A stretch of DNA of 64,000 nucleotides from assembly GCA_937989565.1 (NCBI GenBank), contig CALKRM010000028.1, forward strand, positions 99,983-163,982. The letters are read 5' to 3'. This DNA is from an uncultured Candidatus Saccharibacteria bacterium. Its GTDB lineage: Bacteria > Patescibacteriota > Saccharimonadia > Saccharimonadales > Saccharimonadaceae. Shown in pieces: positions 26,279 to 33,535 of this stretch. The notes beneath the pieces were generated by a model. The model was not told the DNA's origin and did not search any database. It saw only the letters and a list, made by a program, of their open reading frames with translations. The position numbers were made by a program, and so were the translations under genes. Numbering within the stretch: position 1 is the stretch's first letter; every line of letters begins with the position of its first letter.

Positions 26279-26761
26279 GGGTACAAATCGTACCCAGTAG
26301 AAACCATTTTGAGGAAGTCCTCAAAATGAGATAGAACATTAACATCAACCGCAGAACTGGACAGATGATATGCACAACTCCTTTCTGTCGGTGCACCACA
26401 CCCGCCCGGTGCGCTGTCTCAAACCGTGAAACGTTGTGAGCTGGAATTGAAGCGACCTGCAGTGCAACGTGTATCGTCTGTTCAACTGGTAGCACGAGCA
26501 CTCCAAAATGACCAATGCCGTAGAGGCGCAATTGTTGCATCCCTCGTGCTATCAACTGGCAACATCAAACCTTAAAGTAATTAACTCACTTAATGATATA
26601 CAAATTGGTGTTGTCAATACTGGTAATAGTTGAAACATCTATCGTAACGAGATAGCTCTGTGTGCGAGGTTGTGTACCGAAGTGTTAGCCTGACCGTCAG
26701 GAATTAAAAGAAGCAACCTTAAATTATCCACTGCTATTGCCAGTACCAGTTCTGCGGTTGA
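26279..26761 (+). ncRNA. Large, highly structured RNA candidate (about 480 nt)
   Basis: No coding sequence is seen between 26277 and 26788. A 16-bp perfect stem joins 26345-26360 with 26746-26761 and encloses 385 bases. Inside are an 11-bp stem 26488-26498/26543-26553, a 9-bp stem 26558-26566/26607-26615, an 11-bp stem 26619-26629/26734-26744, an 8-bp stem 26666-26673/26713-26720, hairpins at 26639-26655 and 26689-26701, and several shorter ones. Two hairpins precede it (26279-26295 and 26305-26328). Size, complexity and prophage location recall GOLLD/ROOL-type RNAs, but I cannot match a known class. Confidence 0.7.
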
Positions 26762-26788
26762 ATTAAACGATAAGACAAGGAGATTGAT

Positions 26789-26884
26789 ATGTCTAAACTA
26801 AGAATTTTTTGGGAATATATCCTAGCAGCATACGGTTGCAGCGCCTATTTACTTGCTGTTTTCAGTACGGTTGCAAACTTCTGA
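26789..26884 (+). CDS. Small membrane peptide, 31 residues
   Basis: AAGGAGATTGAT precedes ATG 26789. The peptide is mostly hydrophobic (YILAAYGCSAYLLAVFS), like a signal anchor. It ends inside the start of the next frame, which is offset by +1. It may be the anchor part of one gene with the next frame, or a coupling leader. Confidence 0.4.
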   Translation: MSKLRIFWEYILAAYGCSAYLLAVFSTVANF

Positions 26885-27158
26885 TAATGTAGTTTCTGGA
26901 ATCGTTTATAACAACCAAAACAATAGTATATTCGGTGGCAACACACACTTTAGGGTTCGCGCATCAGAAAATACTGTAGTAACAAAAGAAAATACCAGTA
27001 AGTTCTGTCTACCGCCGAATTCGCCATATATCAAATTAGTGAATGAAGCCGCCAAAGACAAGAATGTCAAGGTGGTTGTCACAAGCAGCAAAGTGTTTAC
27101 GATGGTACTGTCTCCTTGGCATTGTGTTGATAACGTTAAGGTCGAGAGACTGAATTAA
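26853..27158 (+). CDS. Phage protein, about 90-101 residues, unknown
   Basis: An OB-like small beta domain is suggested (GGNTHFRVRASENTVVTKE, KNVKVVVTSSKVF). The only upstream start in frame is TTG 26853, with no clear ribosome binding site, and its first codons overlap the 31-residue membrane peptide in another frame. Two cysteines. A +1 shift from the membrane peptide would give a membrane-anchored form. A 7-bp hairpin (27161-27178) follows it. Confidence 0.55.
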   Translation: MLFSVRLQTSDNVVSGIVYNNQNNSIFGGNTHFRVRASENTVVTKENTSKFCLPPNSPYIKLVNEAAKDKNVKVVVTSSKVFTMVLSPWHCVDNVKVERLN

Positions 27159-27191
27159 ACTACACGATTTCGTGTAGATAAGGAAATCTAA

Positions 27192-27533
27192 ATGAAAATT
27201 ATAGCAGAAAATCCAGCTGAAGAAGCCTTGCTGTGGCGCATTAAAGCGCTGAGCGACGAGTTGGTCAATCAAGATAATCGATTCACTCGTATGCCGGTGT
27301 GGACGATCTTAGATAATAACAAAGCTGGCAAAGACTACGGCGCAGTCATGTACTTTACTGGCAAAGCTGCCGAGCAGCATATCAACGAGAATAACCATCA
27401 TTACAAGAAACCAATGATATGTGTTCGTAGCGCTCACGACAATCGAGAACTAAAAGACGTTATTCACTTGCTTATCCTAGCTGGTGGTAATGAAATACCA
27501 AGTAACCATTATGGAGTTTTGAGAGATGTGTGA
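27192..27533 (+). CDS. Phage protein, 113 residues, conserved type of unknown function
   Basis: AAGGAAATCTAA precedes the start. The centre (VMYFTGKAAEQHINENNHH, ~53-71) and KPMICVRSAHDNRELKDV resemble a small family found in many phage accessory regions, without known role. It overlaps the YopX-like gene by eight bases. Confidence 0.65.
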   Translation: MKIIAENPAEEALLWRIKALSDELVNQDNRFTRMPVWTILDNNKAGKDYGAVMYFTGKAAEQHINENNHHYKKPMICVRSAHDNRELKDVIHLLILAGGNEIPSNHYGVLRDV

Positions 27534-27936
27534 TATTAACTTCCGCGTTTGGGACAATCTAGAAAAGGCTTATCTTAACGAGAAAGACATAGCTATAGAC
27601 AGTCTGGGCAATATATTTATAATTGAGGGATACGATCACAATGACTCCGAGCTATGGTATGCACGAATTTTACCAGACCCAGACAACAAGCGGCATATTA
27701 TCGAGCAATACCCATGGCTAAAAGACAAGAATGGCAGAGAGATTTACCAGGGTGATATCTGTTCTTTTACTAGCAAAACTGGCAAACATACGGGTGTGGT
27801 AGAGCGGTTAGATAATTTAGCTGGTTTCGGATTACGAATGGTCAAAAACAATTTCCGATACACTTTCTCCGAACTTGACACTTTGGAAGTTGCTGGTAAT
27901 ATTCACGAAGACCCTGAATTATTGGAGGAGAAATAA
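27526..27936 (+). CDS. YopX-family phage protein
   Basis: Matches the YopX layout: FRVWDNLEKAYL at the start, YPWLKDKNGREIYQGDI (~62-78) in the middle, and GNIHEDPELLEEK at the C-terminus. YopX proteins are common in Gram-positive temperate phages near early genes; the function is unknown. Length 136. It overlaps genes on both sides. Confidence 0.85.
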   Translation: MCDINFRVWDNLEKAYLNEKDIAIDSLGNIFIIEGYDHNDSELWYARILPDPDNKRHIIEQYPWLKDKNGREIYQGDICSFTSKTGKHTGVVERLDNLAGFGLRMVKNNFRYTFSELDTLEVAGNIHEDPELLEEK

Positions 27937-28301
27937 TGCTTGAGTCACTACAAGAATCAATCCAGGAGCAAAATAAACTATTACAAGAAATCCTGAAAAG
28001 AGGCGGGTTAGAGACTTTATTGAAAGATATCGAGATAGTTACGCCACCCATGTCAGATATTGCCATCATACGTGTATGTTCAGACGATTACAATGAAGCA
28101 AAACAGCAGGTAAATAGTGCTATTAGTTGGCGTCTTTTGGAAACCACAAAGCTTTATGGAGAAATAAAGTATTTAAGTCAGGTAATTCCAAAGCAGTACG
28201 AAAATTTCAAGCGTATTAAACAGGGTGCTCCGAACGGTGTTGTACACAAAGATATAGACAATTTCATCAAAAGATATGAGGAGGAACATGAAAATCTATA
28301 A
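27936..28301 (+). CDS. Phage protein, 121 residues, unknown
   Basis: TAATG coupling with the YopX-like gene and GGAGGAG upstream. An N-terminal helical or coiled-coil stretch (SLQESIQEQNKLLQEILK) is followed by a globular part. No family recognised. Confidence 0.6.
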   Translation: MLESLQESIQEQNKLLQEILKRGGLETLLKDIEIVTPPMSDIAIIRVCSDDYNEAKQQVNSAISWRLLETTKLYGEIKYLSQVIPKQYENFKRIKQGAPNGVVHKDIDNFIKRYEEEHENL

Positions 28302-28641
28302 CGTAGAACGCAAGGAGGCGTATGACCCAGACACGGAATCTAGCGAGATAGATGACGATGATTTGCAATATCTAGATAAAAAAGACTACGAGTATATTAT
28401 CTGTAGCTATGCTCAGGATATGTGGTCGGGCGAAGGCGCGGCAGTACTCAAAGATAGAAATGGTAAGTTTATGTTTATAGAATTAGGTCATTGTAGCTGC
28501 TATGGTCCGCTAGAAGAGCGTAATCCGAAATGCATCTATTCACTAGAAGAAATAATTAAGTTGTTAGATAAGCATTGCAAGGATACTTATGGTGGATATG
28601 CCAAAGCTGTCGCTGAAAAACTTAAAGAATTGGAGGGATGA
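28288..28641 (+). CDS. Phage protein, 117 residues, acidic
   Basis: ATG 28288 is chosen because GAGGAGGAAC lies just before it. Features SEIDDDDLQYLDKKDYEYIIC and GHCSCYGPLE (four cysteines). The C-terminal helix ends KAVAEKLKELEG. A similar C-terminal end (LKAVAKKFKELVE) occurs in the next gene, suggesting a shared motif. Function unknown. Confidence 0.6.
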   Translation: MKIYNVERKEAYDPDTESSEIDDDDLQYLDKKDYEYIICSYAQDMWSGEGAAVLKDRNGKFMFIELGHCSCYGPLEERNPKCIYSLEEIIKLLDKHCKDTYGGYAKAVAEKLKELEG

Positions 28642-28644
28642 AGA

Positions 28645-28911
28645 ATGACGAAAGATAAGTTATCTGAGGAGATAGAAACTAGCTATGTGCCTATGCCTCG
28701 TCCGCATATTGTAGATATTACTAATACGCTATATAGAACTCACGATAAGAAAGTTATTACAATCTATATCATAAAATATTCAGACGGTAGAATTTGTCAG
28801 TTTAAGAAAGAAGAAGAGAGGGAAGATGACAGGGCTAGTCGTCTTAAAGCTGTTGCTAAAAAATTCAAGGAATTAGTAGAGAAAAGGGAAAGTATTCAAA
28901 ATGAAAGATGA
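28645..28911 (+). CDS. Phage protein, 88 residues, unknown
   Basis: GGAGGGATGAAG precedes the start. A short beta-hairpin part (KVITIYIIKYSDGRI) is followed by a charged helix ending RLKAVAKKFKELVEKR, like the C-terminus of the preceding protein. Confidence 0.55.
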   Translation: MTKDKLSEEIETSYVPMPRPHIVDITNTLYRTHDKKVITIYIIKYSDGRICQFKKEEEREDDRASRLKAVAKKFKELVEKRESIQNER

Positions 28912-29170
28912 TAACGATGCGGATATAGCTGTCATACTGCTTTTTGTCGTGGCAGTAACCTGTATAGGACTTATAATATCCAGACAGGAGGAAAACAAGA
29001 AAGCGCTAGAAGTAAAAAGAGAAACTGAGACTCAAGTCTGCCAGAGAGTTTTCGGTAAAGATTATGTATATCAAATACCAAAAACTATACACGAAACACC
29101 CTATTGTCTAGGAAACGACGGTGTGCGTAAATATCTGAAGAGAGATGAGAATGGAAACATTAATCAATAA
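28901..29170 (+). CDS. Small membrane phage protein, 89 residues
   Basis: An acidic N-terminus (MKDDNDAD) then one membrane helix (IAVILLFVVAVTCIGLII, ~9-26), then an extracytoplasmic charged domain with two cysteines. It overlaps the preceding gene by 11 bases. Function unknown. Confidence 0.6.
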   Translation: MKDDNDADIAVILLFVVAVTCIGLIISRQEENKKALEVKRETETQVCQRVFGKDYVYQIPKTIHETPYCLGNDGVRKYLKRDENGNINQ

Positions 29171-29193
29171 ATATTTTTTAAGCGAGAGAACGT

Positions 29194-29511
29194 ATGAAGA
29201 ACAGCAAGCGAGAACGCATTGAGAGTCTAGTAAGATCAATTGATCATGCAGAAGAAAGAATATCGTACTGGGAGAGATTTAATCGATATGGTGGCTACGA
29301 TATTCTTATAAGACTCAACATAAGCAACAGAGAGCCTGAAGTGGTTGAACATGAAGATGATATCGTAAAGCAAATTATCAATAATTACAAGCGAGACCTT
29401 GAGAGATGGAATAAAGAGCTAGATGAGTTGCTTGCTCCAAAGACTACAGGAAACGAACCGTATGTGCCGCGTAACTGTAAGATATATCCTTGGTGGATAA
29501 AGAATAAATAA
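29194..29511 (+). CDS. Phage protein, 105 residues, helical
   Basis: Charged helices (ERIESLVRSIDHAEERISYW; NNYKRDLERWNKELDELL) suggest a coiled coil or helical bundle. GAGAGAACGT precedes the start. No family recognised. Confidence 0.6.
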   Translation: MKNSKRERIESLVRSIDHAEERISYWERFNRYGGYDILIRLNISNREPEVVEHEDDIVKQIINNYKRDLERWNKELDELLAPKTTGNEPYVPRNCKIYPWWIKNK

Positions 29512-29537
29512 GTATATGGGGTGCACAAATAAAAGAT

Positions 29538-30233
29538 ATGAGTAAAAATACTATAGTAGGCTTTCGGCCGTCAGGTAGATTGCATTTAGGGCATTATGTC
29601 AGCGTGATAAAGCCAGCAATAGAATACAAGGCAGATATCCTGATAGCTAAACATCACGCACCACTGTCAGAGCCTGAATATGAGAAGCAAGCGTTGAGTG
29701 TACTCAGAATGTTCAAGTTGAGTAGTCAAGTTGTTGAGCAAAAAATGGATGTCGCCTTACTAGCTAAGCTGCTAGCCGTAACACCTAGCCACTTACTGAA
29801 TGCTATGCCACAATATAAGGCTAAAGAAAAGACTGCGCTAATGTACATATATCCAGTGATGATGGCTCTAGATATTGCAGGTTACGATAGAGTAATTGTT
29901 GGCGAAGATCAGCGTCCTCATATAGAATTTGCAAGAGACATCCTGCCGCGTGTTGGCTTGAAGTGTCCAGATCCAATTTATACAAAATCCAAGATTATGG
30001 ATTTAAGACATCCTGACCGTAAGATGAGTAAGTCTGAGCCAAAGTCGTGTTTATTCCTGGATGATGAAGATTATGAACGCAAGATCATGAAAGCAGTCAC
30101 TGACGCAAAAGGATTATCAAATTTGAGAAACATATACATAGAGTTTGGTGGTCGGTCTGATATTGAGAATATGAGTAACTACGATCTAAAGCGGGCGATT
30201 GTAGAATTATATAAAAGTCTCAATAATCTCTAA
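29538..30233 (+). CDS. Small tryptophanyl-tRNA synthetase-like protein
   Basis: Class I synthetase catalytic domain of the TrpRS type: GFRPSGRLHLGHY (8-20, HIGH as HLGH 16-19), VGEDQRPHIEFARDI (121-135) and KMSKSEP (162-168). At 231 residues it lacks about 100 residues of a normal TrpRS, mainly the C-terminal anticodon-binding helices. All visible catalytic signatures are intact, so it may activate tryptophan without normal tRNA recognition, or act on another molecule. It is the last gene of the early block. Confidence 0.85.
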   Translation: MSKNTIVGFRPSGRLHLGHYVSVIKPAIEYKADILIAKHHAPLSEPEYEKQALSVLRMFKLSSQVVEQKMDVALLAKLLAVTPSHLLNAMPQYKAKEKTALMYIYPVMMALDIAGYDRVIVGEDQRPHIEFARDILPRVGLKCPDPIYTKSKIMDLRHPDRKMSKSEPKSCLFLDDEDYERKIMKAVTDAKGLSNLRNIYIEFGGRSDIENMSNYDLKRAIVELYKSLNNL

Positions 30234-30238
30234 AAGAG

Positions 30239-30265
30239 AATCCGCCTTTTTCAAGGCGGATTATA
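30239..30265. terminator. Terminator between TrpRS-like gene and regulatory cassette
   Basis: AATCCGCCTT (30239-30248) pairs with AAGGCGGATT (30253-30262). The U-run is better on the minus strand (CTCTTTT), so it probably ends the minus-strand cassette and partly the plus-strand early transcript. Confidence 0.6.
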
Positions 30266-30269
30266 TCTC

Positions 30270-30286
30270 AACTAGCGACTAAACTA
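30270..30286 (+). repeat. 17-bp inverted repeat, left copy, flanking regulatory cassette
   Basis: Exact reverse complement of 30946-30962. Part of it (CTAAACTA, 30279-30286) also pairs locally with TAGTTTAG (30294-30301). The two copies bracket the minus-strand pair of genes. Confidence 0.75.
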
Positions 30287-30303
30287 GCACTCGTAGTTTA
30301 GCA

Positions 30304-30447
30304 CTATTTCTCAGCTTTCGCAATATCTACCAGAACCAACCGTCGAATATACTCGCTGATGGTCAAATTAAGCTCTGCTGCTCGCTTGACGATTTGCTGG
30401 TGATCACTTTCTGATATTTTAACGTAGATATGCTTAGTTTTTTTCAT
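30304..30447 (-). CDS. Ribbon-helix-helix-like DNA-binding protein, 47 residues
   Basis: Begins KKTKHIYVKISESDHQQIVK, with a short beta strand of alternating residues, then AELNLTISEYIRRLVL, the helix-turn-helix layout of Arc/CopG/MobC-type dimers. AAAGG precedes the ATG. Probably transcribed after the acidic gene from the strong promoter at 31023-31051. A likely phage repressor or auxiliary regulator; its operator may be the 17-bp repeat or the TTGATA palindrome nearby (inference). Confidence 0.65.
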   Translation of the reverse strand: MKKTKHIYVKISESDHQQIVKRAAELNLTISEYIRRLVLVDIAKAEK

Positions 30448-30494
30448 TTGACCTTTCTGCCCGATACGATGCCTCGGGCGGGCTCTGTTAATAT

Positions 30495-30923
30495 TTAATA
30501 AATAGCATTGACGGTAAAGTATTTCAAGCCGTCGTAACGAATTTCAGCCTCTTCTGTACAACTCTGTAGCATATAGTCGATAGCTTCCTGTAAGGCTTCA
30601 CTAGATACGAATATCTCCGCTTCTTCATCGTCATCATCGTAAAAATGAATAGTACCGTCGTCATCAACTACTGCTTCATAATCTTCATACCTGTCTAAGC
30701 TCTTTACTGTTTCAACAATACTATCGAGCATTGCTTCTTCATCGAATTCAATAGAAATGTCTTCAATGGTTAAGTTTTCACTTTTGCTAAATCTTTTACG
30801 AAGTTCAGCGCGCATTATCTGCTCTAGCTCTTCTTTGTCATTTCGCAGATCAGCGCTTGCTTCAAATTGTATTTCTTGAGTCGGTTGGTCGTCTCGATAA
30901 AACCATCCTGTGTATGTTGCCAT
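30495..30923 (-). CDS. Acidic phage protein in the lysogeny-side operon
   Basis: A 142-residue, strongly acidic protein (YDDDDEEAEIF near 94-104). AAGGAG precedes the ATG. It is the first gene behind the best minus-strand promoter of the phage and lies upstream of the RHH-like gene, so it is probably expressed in the lysogen. Acidic composition suits a DNA mimic or antirepressor-like role, but nothing proves it. Confidence 0.65.
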   Translation of the reverse strand: MATYTGWFYRDDQPTQEIQFEASADLRNDKEELEQIMRAELRKRFSKSENLTIEDISIEFDEEAMLDSIVETVKSLDRYEDYEAVVDDDGTIHFYDDDDEEAEIFVSSEALQEAIDYMLQSCTEEAEIRYDGLKYFTVNAIY

Positions 30924-30945
30924 TTTATTCTCCTTTCGAGAGAGT

Positions 30946-30962
30946 TAGTTTAGTCGCTAGTT
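30946..30962 (-). repeat. 17-bp inverted repeat, right copy
   Basis: Exact reverse complement of 30270-30286. It lies in the leader of the acidic protein gene, between promoter and ribosome binding site. Confidence 0.75.
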
Positions 30963-31022
30963 AGAGGGTTGTGCTGTCGCGCCTTGTAATTTGTTTGCGC
31001 CGCTTCTTATCTAACTGTCTTA

Positions 31023-31051
31023 AGTATAGCAAAGGTAGTGCCAAACGTCAA
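31023..31051 (-). promoter_or_regulatory. Strong minus-strand promoter of the regulatory cassette
   Basis: On the minus strand TTGACG (31051-31046), 17 bases, TATACT (31028-31023). About 100 bases of leader follow. Confidence 0.75.
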
Positions 31052-31069
31052 TACCTTTTGTGAAGATTT

Positions 31070-31095
31070 TTGATATTTTATCAATATGATATAAT
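31070..31095 (+). promoter_or_regulatory. Late promoter upstream of terminase with TTGATA palindrome
   Basis: Extended -10 TGATATAAT (31087-31095). TTGATA-TTT-TATCAA (31070-31084) is a perfect inverted repeat over the -35 region and is a good candidate operator. The divergent promoter lies about 20 bases away. Confidence 0.6.
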
Positions 31096-31139
31096 TTAAT
31101 TAACTCACAAGACGCGGGCGACTAGCGAGGATGTTGGTT

Positions 31140-31670
31140 ATGTCCAAAACTACAGCCAAAAGCAAGCCTGAGCCTTCTAAAAAGTCGTCCAGAAAAACGC
31201 CTAAGAAGAACGGTCGACCTTCAAAATATACAGACAAGCTAGCCGATAATATCTGTCAAATGATTGCGTCTGGATTGTCTGTGCGAGCTATTTGCGCAAA
31301 AAAAGATATGGTCTCTATGCAGACACTTTTTCGCTGGTTACGAGAAAACGACAAGTTTCGTGAGCAATACGTGCGTGCGTGTGAAGAACGATCATATGCA
31401 CAAGCTGAAGAGATTATTGATATTGCAGATAACGCTACTAACGACTATATGGAGAAGTTAGAAGGCGATGGATATATATTCAATAGCGAGAATGTACAGA
31501 GGTCACGTTTAAGAATTGACACACGCAAGTGGCTGATGTCTAAGATGAATCCAAAAGTTTACGGCGACAAGCTGGATATGACTACAAACGGTAATGACAT
31601 AGGAGTAGCTCTAAGTGCAAAACAAGCAGAGCAACTACTTAAAGCCAGAGCAGACCGTCGGGATTCTTAG
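31140..31670 (+). CDS. Terminase small subunit
   Basis: Recognises phage DNA for packaging. A lysine/serine-rich N-terminus precedes GRPSKYTDKLADNICQMIA and a helix-turn-helix (GLSVRAICAKKDMVSMQTLFRW, ~43-64 by position), followed by oligomerisation helices. About 176 residues. The start may be ATG 31140 (GAGG nine bases upstream) or ATG 31131. The gene overlaps the large subunit by 56 bases. Confidence 0.8.
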   Translation: MSKTTAKSKPEPSKKSSRKTPKKNGRPSKYTDKLADNICQMIASGLSVRAICAKKDMVSMQTLFRWLRENDKFREQYVRACEERSYAQAEEIIDIADNATNDYMEKLEGDGYIFNSENVQRSRLRIDTRKWLMSKMNPKVYGDKLDMTTNGNDIGVALSAKQAEQLLKARADRRDS

Positions 31671-33117
31671 AGAAATTGCAGATAACGGCTCTTTTGCCGA
31701 GTACTGCATTGCTATAGATCCAAAGTACCAGCTTGAGTGGTTTCATGCCGAGATTGCTAAAGAGCTTGAGCAAGGATATCGTCGGTTGCTGGCTGGCGAA
31801 GATGTCCGATTGATGATTTTTATGCCGCCGCGCCACGGCAAAAGTGATACAGCCACGCAGAAATTCCCGTCGTGGGTATTAGGGAAAAGCCCAAATATTC
31901 CAATCGTGGTCTCATCTTACTCTGCAGAGCTTGCGTCAGATTTTGGACAAAAGACTAGGGACATAATGCAATCCGCTACTTACACTAAGATGTTTTCTAC
32001 ACGCTTACGAGCAGACGCTAGAGCAAAAGGTCGCTGGATTACAAAACAGGGCGGCGGCTACACCGCCGTCGGTGTTGGTGGAGCGCTAACTGGTCGTGGA
32101 TTTAAAATTGGTATTATCGATGACCCATTCAAGAACCGTGAAGAAGCAGATAGTCCAGTAATCCGCGAAGCACGCGATGGTTGGTATAAGTCAACCTTCT
32201 CAACGCGTGAAGAAGGCAACTCAATGATCGTATTTATTCTTACGCGCTGGCACGACGATGACCTAGCTGGTCGTGTTCTCAAAGCTTCACGAGATGCTAA
32301 GGCTAGAGGTGAAGCATACGATGATTGGAAAATAATTGAGTACAAGGCTATCGCTACTGAAGATGACGCACACCGCAAAACTGGTGAGGCTCTATGGCCA
32401 GAGAAGTTTTCACTTGAGAAGCTATTAAAAAAACGCGCAGAGATGGGTAGTTATGAATTCTCAGCGCTCTATCAGCAGAATCCTATCGATGAAGAGAATC
32501 GCAAATTTAAGGAAGCATGGTACAAATACCGCGAATTCAGCAACGTCTTACAGCTTGACACATACAACGTTATGACGATTGATCCGCGAGGCAAAGACGA
32601 CGTAAAGCAAGGCACTGACTACATTGGCGTAACCCTTAACTTTATCGACCGAGAAGGTAAATGGAATGTAATATGCTATCGTACAAAACTATCTGCGACT
32701 GACCTTGTCGACCTTATGTTTACAAACTGGAAGAGATACAACCTGCATAAGATCGGAATTGAAGACAATCAATTTACCCAAGCCTTGAAGTCTGTTTGGG
32801 ATGAGGAGATGATGCGCAGAGGCGTCTATATGGATGTCGAATTATTAAAGCATGGCGGACACAGTAAAGCATTGAGGATTGAAGCGCTGGTACCACGATA
32901 TGAACGTGGAGGAATCTATCATATAAGACATGGCGACGCTAACTTATGTAAAGACTTAGAGCTTGAACTGAGTATGTTTCCTAAAGCAACCAATGACGAC
33001 GCAAGCGATTCTCTAGCATATCAAGTACAGCTAGCTCAGCGACCAGAAGATGACGTAGGCTCAAGCTCATACAATCAATCATTAGCAGATAGCGACTTAA
33101 CAGCAATGTGGAATTAA
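31615..33117 (+). CDS. terL: Terminase large subunit
   Basis: Packaging motor and nuclease. Walker A is PPRHGKS (~71-77), Walker B IGIIDDP (~164-170), a coupling motif is near FILTRWHDDD (~205-214), and the C-terminal RNase H-like nuclease starts at MTIDPRGKDD (~319) with acids near GIEDNQF and TNDDASDSLAY. Length 499 from GTG 31615, which overlaps the small subunit gene. Confidence 0.93.
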   Translation: MQNKQSNYLKPEQTVGILREIADNGSFAEYCIAIDPKYQLEWFHAEIAKELEQGYRRLLAGEDVRLMIFMPPRHGKSDTATQKFPSWVLGKSPNIPIVVSSYSAELASDFGQKTRDIMQSATYTKMFSTRLRADARAKGRWITKQGGGYTAVGVGGALTGRGFKIGIIDDPFKNREEADSPVIREARDGWYKSTFSTREEGNSMIVFILTRWHDDDLAGRVLKASRDAKARGEAYDDWKIIEYKAIATEDDAHRKTGEALWPEKFSLEKLLKKRAEMGSYEFSALYQQNPIDEENRKFKEAWYKYREFSNVLQLDTYNVMTIDPRGKDDVKQGTDYIGVTLNFIDREGKWNVICYRTKLSATDLVDLMFTNWKRYNLHKIGIEDNQFTQALKSVWDEEMMRRGVYMDVELLKHGGHSKALRIEALVPRYERGGIYHIRHGDANLCKDLELELSMFPKATNDDASDSLAYQVQLAQRPEDDVGSSSYNQSLADSDLTAMWN

Positions 33118-33128
33118 TTAGGGGGAAT

Positions 33129-33437
33129 ATGAAAAAATTTGTGCCAGAATTTGGAAAAGTCAAAGAGCAACAGCAGCTAGACGATAAGACGTCTGTAGTA
33201 GTTGAAAACAGTTATCAAAATCACACTGTTATAGCAACTAAGCTACACTATGAAGAACGTTTTCGAGTTGCATCTATGGCAGAAGCACGTGATAAGGTTG
33301 ATGAGCTAACACTAAGGATTGAAAACGACGACAGTCTTATCAATCCGTCAATCCGTTATGATGGCCGCGCTAGAATATCATACAAAGGATCATTTGATGT
33401 CGTGTTTGAATATACCAAAATTAAGCAGGTAAAATGA
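33129..33437 (+). CDS. Phage protein, 102 residues, between terminase and portal
   Basis: ATG 33129 is preceded by AGGGGGAAT. The product is an alpha/beta protein with FVPEFGKVKEQQQL at the start and ISYKGSFDVVFEYTKI at the end. Position suggests a role in head assembly or packaging, but no family is recognised. Confidence 0.6.
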   Translation: MKKFVPEFGKVKEQQQLDDKTSVVVENSYQNHTVIATKLHYEERFRVASMAEARDKVDELTLRIENDDSLINPSIRYDGRARISYKGSFDVVFEYTKIKQVK

Positions 33438-33442
33438 TTATT

Positions 33443-33535
33443 TTCACAACTGATTAAAAATGTGATATAATACAAGCGTAAACCACTGAAACAAACCAGA
33501 GTTTACTGAAACAACAGTAATCTTTGGAGTAATCA
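33443..33535 (+). promoter_or_regulatory. Promoter and leader of the portal gene
   Basis: TTCACA (33443-33448), 17 bases, TATAAT (33466-33471) with an extended TGA before it. The leader contains GTAAAC (33478-33483) pairing with GTTTAC (33502-33507) and ends with GGAG before the GTG start. Confidence 0.65.

Noticed and set aside
26279..26761. Group I intron, tmRNA or RNase P RNA
   Set aside because: No interrupted gene is rejoined by removing it. I see none of the conserved core sequences of these classes, apart from a short GAGGAAGTCC stretch in a plain hairpin.
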